Shown: in pieces, positions 5,219-10,099 of the stretch
How positions within the stretch are numbered: position 1 is the first letter of the stretch
How the letters are laid out: each line of letters opens with the position of its first letter
Origin: an uncultured Clostridium sp.
GTDB taxonomy: Bacteria; Bacillota; Clostridia; TANB77; CAG-508
NCBI GenBank assembly: GCA_946008205.1
Contig: CAMGAZ010000033.1
Location: 1 to 10,099 of the forward strand
Reading direction: 5' to 3'
DNA length: 10,099 nt
Position numbers and translations under genes: made by a program
The notes under the pieces: generated by a model
The model's database searches: none
What the model saw: the letters and a program-made list of their open reading frames with translations, nothing else
What the model was told of the DNA's origin: nothing

Positions 5219-5844
5219 TGTGGACTTATAATAAAATGTTACAATACCCTATTAATATAAAAACAAGAAATCCTGAAATGGCAAAAGTTATAATATCTCA
5301 ATACGGAGGTCCTGATGGTGAGCTTGCTGCATCTCTTAGATATCTATCTCAAAGATTCGCAATGCCAGATCAAAAAGCAAAAGCTACTTTAAATGATATT
5401 GGTACCGAGGAATTAGCTCACTTAGAAATGGTTGGTACTTTAGTACATCAGCTAACAGAAGGAGTATGTCCAGATGAATTAAAAAGAGCAGGCTTAGGCC
5501 CATATTACACAGACCATGGTGTAGATATATATCCTCAATCTGCCGCTGGTGTTCCTTTTGACGCAACATGTTTAGCTTGTAAAGGCGATGCAATAGCAAA
5601 CTTACAAGAAGACTTAGCTGCAGAACAAAAAGCTAGAGCAACATATGAAAAATTAATAGATTTATGTGCCGATGAACCAGATGTTGTGGATGTTCTAAGA
5701 TATTTGAGACAAAGAGAAATTGTTCACTTCCAAAGATTTGGTGAAGCATTAAGAGGAGTACAGGATAAAATGGCAGAGAAAAAGTTTTACATGAAAAATC
5801 AATGTAGAAATTCTACTGGCGATATTTCTTCTGAAAACAAATAG
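5218..5844 (+). CDS. cotJC: Spore coat manganese catalase-family protein CotJC
   Basis: CotJC is a di-manganese, ferritin-like four-helix protein of the spore coat related to manganese catalase, presumed to remove hydrogen peroxide around the spore. The 208 residues show the family opening (MWTYNKMLQYPINIK) and a helix with E35 (GGPDGELAASLRYLSQR). GTEELAHLEMVGT (62-74) supplies E65 and H68, and a second pair of helices has E136 (AAEQKARATYEKL) and REIVHFQRFGEAL with H170. These are the expected five metal ligands, so the centre looks intact, although ligand numbers are by pattern, not alignment. The ATG overlaps the cotJB stop (TAATG), placing it last in the cotJABC operon. A terminator follows immediately. 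Alternative reading as a free cytosolic catalase is unlikely given the operon. Confidence 0.96.
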   Translation: MWTYNKMLQYPINIKTRNPEMAKVIISQYGGPDGELAASLRYLSQRFAMPDQKAKATLNDIGTEELAHLEMVGTLVHQLTEGVCPDELKRAGLGPYYTDHGVDIYPQSAAGVPFDATCLACKGDAIANLQEDLAAEQKARATYEKLIDLCADEPDVVDVLRYLRQREIVHFQRFGEALRGVQDKMAEKKFYMKNQCRNSTGDISSENK

Positions 5845-5876
5845 AAAAGGAGCCATGCCCCTTTTCTTCTTTATTT
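5844..5876 (+). terminator. Terminator after cotJC
   Basis: A 7-bp stem (5844-5850 with 5860-5866), beginning at the last base of the cotJC stop codon, is followed by the T-rich tract TTCTTTATTT. Confidence 0.65.
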
Positions 5877-5998
5877 ATATTCATTTTATATTTATTCTAT
5901 TTTTCTTGTTTTTCAATATTGAAATTTGCTTTTTTTTGATACCATATATGCTAGTAAAACAGAAATACTGTCTTTTATCAAAAATGGTAATGAAACAA

Positions 5999-6032
5999 AT
6001 TAAGCAGTAACTCATTGTAGTTACCGCTTAAT
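5999..6032 (-). terminator. Probable terminator after pyk
   Basis: A 14-position inverted repeat with one mismatch (5999-6005 with 6026-6032, 6007-6012 with 6019-6024; 6-base loop) lies 8 bases beyond the pyk stop codon. On the minus strand it is followed by TTGTTTC, a modest T-tract. Confidence 0.65.
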
Positions 6033-6039
6033 CTGTTTA

Positions 6040-7479
6040 TTATACTTTTAATACTCCACCAAGTGTTTTATTTACAGATGATTCTTTGTCTTTCATTATT
6101 TGATCTCCACCTGCAATTATAACAAGGTCACCTTTTTCAAGTATTTCTTGTTCTTTTAATTTTTCGATTCCGCATTCAATTGCTTTATTGATTGTTTCTT
6201 GTGCAGGAATGTAAACTGGTGTTACGTTCCAAGCAAGTGCTAATTGATTGAATGTTCTTCTATTGTCTGTGATAGCTAGGATTGGACAAGCTGCACCAAG
6301 TCCTGCTAAGTTTTTAGCTGATTTTCCTGTATGTGTATAGCATACAATTGCATCAGCTTTCATGTTTTTAGCTGTTACACATGTTGCATATGCTATATTT
6401 TCTTCAAGTGTCTTTAATTCAATGTTTTCGTTCTCTTCAAATCTCTTCCAGTAATTTATTTCTGGCTCTACTCTATTTGCTATCTTAACCATTGTTTTAA
6501 CGCACTCAACTGGATAATCTCCTTGTGCGCATTCTCCAGAAAGCATTATTGCGCTTGTTCTGTCAAATATTGCATTTGCAACGTCGCTTGCTTCTGCTCT
6601 TGTTGGTAGTGGTTGATGTGTCATTGATTCTAACATTTGTGTTGCTGTAATTACTGGTTTGTTTTGTTTGTTGCACATCTTTATAAGTTTCTTATGCATT
6701 ATATGTGTTTCTGAAAAATCTGTTTCTGTAGCCATATCTCCACGAGCAATCATTTGGCTATCTGCTAAATCTACTATAGTATCTACGTTAGCAATACCTT
6801 CAACATTCTCTATTTTTGTTATTATTTGTATGTCTTTTCCACCATTCTCGTCTAGTATTTTTCTTACATTTTTGATATCTTCAGCATTTCTTGCGAATGA
6901 AATAGCTACAAAATCATATCCATGTTCACAAGCTGCTTTTAAGTCTGCTATATCTTTTTCAGCTAATCCTGGTAATCTTATTACTGTTCCAGGTAAGTTC
7001 ATTGTTTTTCTACTTCCTAATCCATTACCATGAACTACAGTACAAACAATGTCTTTTCCTGCTATTTCATCAACTTTTAATTCTATGGCTCCATCATCTA
7101 TTAATATTTTTGTTCCTGGCTTAACATCTTTATATAATTCTTTGTAGCTTACAGAAACTTTTTCTTCATTTCCTACAATGTCTTCATTTACTAATGTGAA
7201 TTTTTGACCATCTTTTAGTTGTATTTTTGTATTTTTTCCTGTATACAACATTCCTGTTCTTATTTCTGGTCCTTTCATATCTAGCAATAGTGCGATTGGA
7301 ATATCTTTCTCTTCTCTTAGTTTTAGTATTGTCTCAGTTTTGTCTTTCTGTTCCTCCCAGCTACCATGTGAATAGTTTATTCTTGTTACATTTAAACCTG
7401 CATCAAATAATTCTTCTAATCTGTTTTCACTGGCTGGTCCTATTGTTCCAACAATTTTAGTTTTTCTTAAACTTTTCAT
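6040..7479 (-). CDS. pyk: Pyruvate kinase
   Basis: This enzyme makes pyruvate and ATP from phosphoenolpyruvate and ADP, the last step of glycolysis. The 479-residue protein has the full barrel, the B domain (about 70-165) and the C-terminal regulatory domain, without the extra PEP-utiliser-like domain of Bacillus enzymes. Visible sites are R33/N35 in TRINYSHG, LLLDMKGPEIRTG (64-76), catalytic K222 and metal ligand E224 in TKIENVEG, ARGD with D248, and T278 in ITATQMLESM. E72 in GPEIRTG is the residue linked to potassium dependence. Departures from the common motifs are ARGDMATET in place of ARGDLGVE, LDMKG for LDTKG, and FDRTSAIMLSGECA for the usual LDG-x-D version. It has an AGAGGAG ribosome site and its own promoter, and appears monocistronic. 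Confidence 0.97.
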   Translation of the reverse strand: MKSLRKTKIVGTIGPASENRLEELFDAGLNVTRINYSHGSWEEQKDKTETILKLREEKDIPIALLLDMKGPEIRTGMLYTGKNTKIQLKDGQKFTLVNEDIVGNEEKVSVSYKELYKDVKPGTKILIDDGAIELKVDEIAGKDIVCTVVHGNGLGSRKTMNLPGTVIRLPGLAEKDIADLKAACEHGYDFVAISFARNAEDIKNVRKILDENGGKDIQIITKIENVEGIANVDTIVDLADSQMIARGDMATETDFSETHIMHKKLIKMCNKQNKPVITATQMLESMTHQPLPTRAEASDVANAIFDRTSAIMLSGECAQGDYPVECVKTMVKIANRVEPEINYWKRFEENENIELKTLEENIAYATCVTAKNMKADAIVCYTHTGKSAKNLAGLGAACPILAITDNRRTFNQLALAWNVTPVYIPAQETINKAIECGIEKLKEQEILEKGDLVIIAGGDQIMKDKESSVNKTLGGVLKV

Positions 7480-7520
7480 TTTACTTAACTCCTCTTTTCG
7501 CTTTATAATTTGCAGGCAAT

Positions 7521-7549
7521 ATTATATCACTATAATATTTTATTTTCAA
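7521..7549 (-). promoter_or_regulatory. Sigma-A-type promoter of pyk
   Basis: On the minus strand, TTGAAA (7544-7549) and a perfect TATAAT (7521-7526) are separated by 17 bases, about 40 bases before the pyk ATG. Confidence 0.8.
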
Positions 7550-7597
7550 GTACTTTTATTAGTTATTTTATACCTTTTTTAGGATTTTTGTCATAAT

Positions 7598-7626
7598 TTG
7601 ACTTTTATTGTTATTTGTTGTATTCT
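7598..7626 (+). promoter_or_regulatory. Sigma-A-type promoter of mscL
   Basis: TTGACT (7598-7603) and TATTCT (7621-7626) are separated by exactly 17 bases, about 37 bases before the mscL ATG. It is divergent from the pyk promoter. It covers the upstream in-frame start at 7615, excluding that start. Confidence 0.7.
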
Positions 7627-7662
7627 ATATGCAAATTACTATGTAGAAAGGATGTAATTTTT

Positions 7663-8181
7663 ATGTTAAAAGAATTTAAAGAATTCGCTATGAAAGGTAA
7701 TGTCATGGATTTAGCAATAGGTGTTGTAATTGGAGCTGCTTTTCAGAAGATTGTTACTTCGTTAGTTGAAGATGTTATTATGCCATTCATTTCTATTTTG
7801 ACTGGAAAAATTGATTTTTCTGATATGGTGCTTACAGTTGGTAATGCTTCTATTAAATATGGCAATTTCATAACTACGATTGTCAATTTTTTAATAATTT
7901 CTTTCTCTATCTTTCTTGTTGTTAAGTATATTAATAAACTTAATAAATTAAAAGATTTAAATGATAAGTTTGTTAGTTCTATTGATAAATCCGGGAAATT
8001 TAACAAACATAAACATTCCGAAGAATCCACAACTATTGTGGAACCCGACACAAAAGTATGTCCTTATTGCTTATCCGAAATAAAATATAAAGCAACAAGA
8101 TGTCCTCATTGTACTTCAGAGCAACCTGAAATAGAATCTTTAGAAACTCAAGAACACGATTCTATAAAAACAGAACAATAA
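7663..8181 (+). CDS. mscL: Large-conductance mechanosensitive channel MscL with C-terminal zinc ribbon
   Basis: MscL is a homopentameric membrane pore that opens under membrane tension and releases solutes on hypo-osmotic shock. The 172-residue protein has the N-terminal amphipathic helix MLKEFKEFAMKGNVMDLA. TM1 (about 16-45) contains the pore-lining GVVIGAAF and ends in VEDVIMPF. A short periplasmic loop (about 48-66) and TM2 (about 68-90) follow. The family's usual short cytoplasmic helix bundle is replaced by a longer tail: a charged linker, then a zinc ribbon with two CxxC knuckles (C133/C136 and C147/C150; CPYCLSEI and CPHCTSE), then an acidic end. The ATG at 7663 follows an AGAAAGGATG ribosome site; earlier in-frame codons lie within the promoter. 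Channel identity is secure; the role of the ribbon is unknown. Confidence 0.95.
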   Translation: MLKEFKEFAMKGNVMDLAIGVVIGAAFQKIVTSLVEDVIMPFISILTGKIDFSDMVLTVGNASIKYGNFITTIVNFLIISFSIFLVVKYINKLNKLKDLNDKFVSSIDKSGKFNKHKHSEESTTIVEPDTKVCPYCLSEIKYKATRCPHCTSEQPEIESLETQEHDSIKTEQ

Positions 8182-8184
8182 AAT

Positions 8185-8225
8185 AAAAAATGGAAACTAT
8201 TATATAGTATTCCATTTTTTTATTA
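8185..8225. terminator. Bidirectional terminator between mscL and the small zinc-ribbon gene
   Basis: A 10-bp outer stem (8185-8194 with 8211-8220) encloses an inner 5-bp stem. A-rich and T-rich flanks give a T-tract in each direction, so it suits the convergent mscL and zinc-ribbon genes. Confidence 0.8.
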
Positions 8226-8245
8226 TTTTATTCTCTAACTTGAGT

Positions 8246-8413
8246 CTACGCATTTTCGTTTGAATTTCTTCTTTGTTGTTTTCTTGCCTTTCTGCAATCA
8301 GGGCATCTTTTTGGTTCATTTGTGAAACCTTTTTCTGCATAGAAAGCTTGTTCACCCTCAGTAAAAACAAACTCTTTTCCGCAATCACTACATACTAAAG
8401 TTTTGTCTGCCAT
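8246..8413 (-). CDS. Small zinc-ribbon protein (probable zf-trcl family)
   Basis: A 55-residue gene with an excellent AAGAAGGAGG ribosome site, 7 bases before the ATG. The protein begins MADKTLVCSDCGKEF and continues FTEGEQAFYAEKGF to KRCPDCRKARKQQRR. The two CxxC knuckles (C8/C11 and C37/C40) form one zinc ribbon, and the tail is strongly basic. This matches the family of small stand-alone probable zinc-ribbon proteins common in Clostridia, whose function is unknown; the basic tail suggests RNA, DNA or ribosome contact (inference). A longer ORF in another frame over this region is an artefact. Its 5' leader can fold so as to hide the ribosome site (see 8423-8477). It is convergent with mscL, which also ends in a zinc ribbon. 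Confidence 0.9.
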   Translation of the reverse strand: MADKTLVCSDCGKEFVFTEGEQAFYAEKGFTNEPKRCPDCRKARKQQRRNSNENA

Positions 8414-8422
8414 TTTATTACC

Positions 8423-8477
8423 TCCTTCTTAAAAATTAGATTTAATATTTTTTGACACTGTACCTTTTTAAGAAGGA
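8423..8477 (-). promoter_or_regulatory. 5'-leader hairpin sequestering the ribosome site of the zinc-ribbon gene
   Basis: A perfect 13-bp inverted repeat (8423-8435 with 8465-8477) has a 29-base loop. In the minus-strand message the upstream arm reads UCCUUCUUAAAAA and the downstream arm UUUUUAAGAAGGA, which contains most of the Shine-Dalgarno sequence. Folding would block ribosome binding; melting or an alternative fold would free it. It is not a terminator because the following sequence is the start region, not a T-tract. Confidence 0.6.
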
Positions 8478-8520
8478 AAATATCTACTAAATAATTAAAT
8501 TTGGTTTTATAACCATTGCT

Positions 8521-8549
8521 ACTATAACATATAAGTTTTAAAAATTCAA
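8521..8549 (-). promoter_or_regulatory. Sigma-A-type promoter of the zinc-ribbon gene
   Basis: On the minus strand, TTGAAT (8544-8549) and TATAGT (8521-8526) are separated by 17 bases. Transcription would begin near 8514, giving a leader of about 100 bases that includes the whole hairpin at 8423-8477. Confidence 0.65.
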
Positions 8550-8581
8550 GATTTTTGGAAAATTTTTCTAATTTTTAAAAC
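8535..8581 (-). terminator. Possible AT-only hairpin at the end of the DUF5684-like gene
   Basis: A perfect 12-bp inverted repeat (8535-8546 with 8570-8581, 23-base loop) spans the stop codon region and the -35 element of the next minus-strand gene. It is almost entirely A/T with no good T-tract after it, so termination is doubtful and read-through into the zinc-ribbon gene is possible. Confidence 0.3.
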
Positions 8582-9497
8582 CTATATATTTTGTTTCCTT
8601 AGAGAATACTAACATGGTCTCAAATATCGGTGCTAATAGCCATAGTCCAAAAGCAAAAAATGTTCCCTTGCCAAAAGATTCCGCTAACATAAATTTACTT
8701 GCAACACTTACAACAAATAGTAACACCCAACCAACTACTGGCACAAGCAATAGTAATAACCACCATGGGCTCATTCCACAAATTTTTAACATAACTATAT
8801 TTCTATATATTGGTACAAAAGGTGCCCATGCTCTTTTATGAGCTTTTTTGTATATAACACATCTTAGTAATGTTCTATAAATGAATAATATTATTGATAA
8901 GATTATTATAATTTTTACAACATAAGCTGATAGTAATATTTCCATTACAAAATTTACTTTTTCAGTGGCTGTCATATTTCCGGTAATATCTTTTAATATA
9001 GATGCTGCATTTTCTCCGTTTTCAACTTTTGTAGCTATTCGTTCAATGTCAACTTGTCCTAATATCTTTCTTAACTGTGTTGTATCTACACTTTTTAATA
9101 GAGTAATTACACTATCTACATTATCCATTTGGACATTATTCTCTTCTAATTCTTTCTTGTTTTGTTCTATCATATCTGCAATTTCGTTGTTGGTATATTG
9201 CACTGTAAGTTGATTATATAGATTTAAGGTTTGTGATAATAAACTTTTATCCATTCCTTCTGATTTTATCGTAAGTATTAAGTCTTTTATTGTGTCAGAT
9301 GCCTCTTCTTCATTTTCTACATCTATTGTATAATTAGATATGTTGTTAGGTACCTTTTTTTCATCTATTCCTGAACTTACTACAGCGTTTGCTTTGTTTG
9401 CGCTGATGAATAGTATTACTGCAGTCGTAAAAATAATCTTTATTAATATACTTTCTATCTTTCTCTTTAAATTTTCTTTAGTATTAATTTTTATCAT
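8568..9497 (-). CDS. Secretory-pathway protein with C-terminal DUF5684-like membrane domain
   Basis: The 309-residue protein has a basic N-terminus and a signal-peptide-like hydrophobic segment (about 17-38, ending SANKANA). An extracytoplasmic, acidic, mostly helical region (about 40-185) without recognised motifs is followed by a membrane helix (192-212). The final multi-helix part begins HKRAWAPFVPIYRNIVMLKI and continues with CGMSPWWLLLLLVPVVG, a membrane helix and AESFGKGTFFAFGLWLLAPI. That last part matches the DUF5684 pattern (WxxFVPIYN, W-rich helix, FGKG, LxPIF), seen in many Firmicutes and of unknown function. The ATG at 9497 has an AAGGAGA ribosome site; a frame extension to 9560 overlaps the promoter and was rejected. 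Function is unknown; an envelope role is likely from topology alone. Confidence 0.8.
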   Translation of the reverse strand: MIKINTKENLKRKIESILIKIIFTTAVILFISANKANAVVSSGIDEKKVPNNISNYTIDVENEEEASDTIKDLILTIKSEGMDKSLLSQTLNLYNQLTVQYTNNEIADMIEQNKKELEENNVQMDNVDSVITLLKSVDTTQLRKILGQVDIERIATKVENGENAASILKDITGNMTATEKVNFVMEILLSAYVVKIIIILSIILFIYRTLLRCVIYKKAHKRAWAPFVPIYRNIVMLKICGMSPWWLLLLLVPVVGWVLLFVVSVASKFMLAESFGKGTFFAFGLWLLAPIFETMLVFSKETKYIGFKN

Positions 9498-9550
9498 AAT
9501 TGTTCTCCTTATTGTCCTATTATTATTACATTTATTAAAACTCAAATAAA

Positions 9551-9579
9551 AAGATATCATTCTACAATTTAATTGTCAA
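9551..9579 (-). promoter_or_regulatory. Sigma-A-type promoter of the DUF5684-like gene
   Basis: On the minus strand, a perfect TTGACA (9574-9579), 17 bases, then TATCTT (9551-9556). The predicted start is about 45-50 bases before the ATG at 9497. Confidence 0.7.
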
Positions 9580-9653
9580 CCAGTTTTTATAAAAATAAGT
9601 AATATAATTTTATTTATTTCATATATAATTATAAAATATTGTTGGAGGGTTCT

Positions 9654-10099
9654 ATGGTTGTTGATACTTCGGTAAAATATAATTCTTCTTTGCTAAAATC
9701 TGATATTAATAATTTAGCTATACGATATCCATTTATTAAAACTATAACTATTGGTTACAGTGTTTTAAATGTTCCTATATATTGTTTAAAAATACGGCTC
9801 TGGAGCTAAAGAAGTTTTTTATTGCGCCTCAACTCACGCTAACGAATGGATAACTTCTATTTTACTAATGAAATTCGTGGAAAACTTGTGTATTTCCTAT
9901 TCGCGAAATTTGAAATTATATGGATATAGTGTAAAGCAAATATTCAGCAATGTTACTTTTTACATAGTGCCTATGGTAAATCCAGATGGGGTAAATTTAG
10001 TAAACTCTAATATTAACTTTAGTTCTAATGAATATATCTATACAAGGTATATCGCTAGAAAATTTCCTAATATTCCTTTTCCTGATGGCTGGAAAGCTA
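9654..10099 (+). pseudogene. M14-family zinc carboxypeptidase/endopeptidase, frameshifted and cut by window end
   Basis: M14 peptidases of this type, like gamma-D-glutamyl-diamino acid endopeptidase I, trim peptidoglycan stem peptides, often in sporulating bacteria. An ATG at 9654 after GGAGGG opens a frame with the family's N-terminal pattern: IRYPFIKTITIGYSVLN, then VPIYCLK. That frame stops at 9807. The continuation lies in the +1 frame from about 9793 to the window end: GSGAKEVFYCASTHANEWIT with the zinc motif HxxE (THANE), then FYIVPMVNPDGVNL, the typical M14 NPDG segment. The switch point is a run of five A (9788-9792), where removing one A restores a continuous protein. The cause could be a real single-base mutation, an assembly error or phase variation. 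The remaining zinc histidine and catalytic glutamate lie beyond the window. Confidence 0.8.

Noticed and set aside
7615..7662. Upstream start adding 16 residues to MscL
   Set aside because: It overlaps the promoter, and MscL proteins characteristically begin with the MLKEFKEF amphipathic helix encoded from 7663.
8200..8388. 62-residue minus-strand ORF
   Set aside because: It is a frame shadow of the zinc-ribbon gene at 8246-8413, which has CxxC motifs and a perfect ribosome site; the shadow runs through the terminator.
9498..9560. Upstream start adding 21 residues to the DUF5684-like protein
   Set aside because: The extension overlaps the promoter -10 region and lacks a ribosome site; the ATG at 9497 has AAGGAGA.
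9785..9792. Programmed -1 frameshifting at TTTAAAA in the M14 peptidase
   Set aside because: The heptamer is in the right phase for -1 slippage, but the downstream peptidase lies in the +1 frame, so -1 slippage would not produce it.
1..10099. CRISPR array, insertion sequence or prophage
   Set aside because: No regularly spaced repeats, transposase, integrase or phage structural gene is visible; the only direct repeat pair is the tRNA-end duplication.

Overview
The window reads as a low-GC, spore-forming member of the Firmicutes, most likely the class Clostridia. The evidence is a complete cotJA-cotJB-cotJC spore-coat operon, strong AGGAGG-type ribosome binding sites, near-consensus sigma-A promoters with 17-base spacers, AT-rich codon use, a DHH-family manganese pyrophosphatase and a short pyruvate kinase without the Bacillus-type C-terminal extension. 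Genus cannot be fixed from sequence alone.

Layout. Bases 1-158 hold the start of an unrecognised gene on the minus strand that runs off the left edge. Next comes a minus-strand tRNA-Leu(CAA) (338-420) with its own promoter. Its trailer contains a second, exact 30-base copy of the tRNA 3' end, with a 70-base core between the copies that can fold into nested stems, and then a terminator. Bases 557-932 are a decayed mgtC/sapB-type gene in three frames. On the minus strand, a DUF3006 gene and a membrane-anchored ComEC-like metallo-beta-lactamase-fold gene form an operon (958-2274). Divergent from it is ppaC (2476-3399). A class I Fic toxin-antitoxin pair follows (vbhA-like antitoxin 3463-3636, fic 3714-4301), with a strong hairpin plus T-tract between the two genes.

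The overlapping cotJA-cotJB-cotJC genes (4470-5844) follow a sporulation-type promoter. CotJA and CotJB carry unusually cysteine-rich N-termini. Convergent to this operon is pyk (6040-7479, minus), and divergent from pyk is mscL (7663-8181, plus), whose product ends in a zinc ribbon. A tiny zinc-ribbon gene (8246-8413, minus) converges on mscL. Its Shine-Dalgarno sequence lies inside a perfect 13-bp hairpin, a candidate translational switch. A secreted or membrane DUF5684-type gene (8568-9497, minus) and a frameshifted, window-truncated M14 zinc peptidase (9654-10099, plus) close the window.

Most of this is core metabolism and sporulation. The accessory parts are the Fic module, the tRNA-adjacent repeat and the two broken genes. 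The most unusual signals are the duplicated tRNA 3' end with its structured core, the ribosome-site-sequestering hairpin, and the hairpin separating antitoxin from toxin. Several starts were placed downstream of the longest possible ORF because promoter and ribosome-site positions require it.
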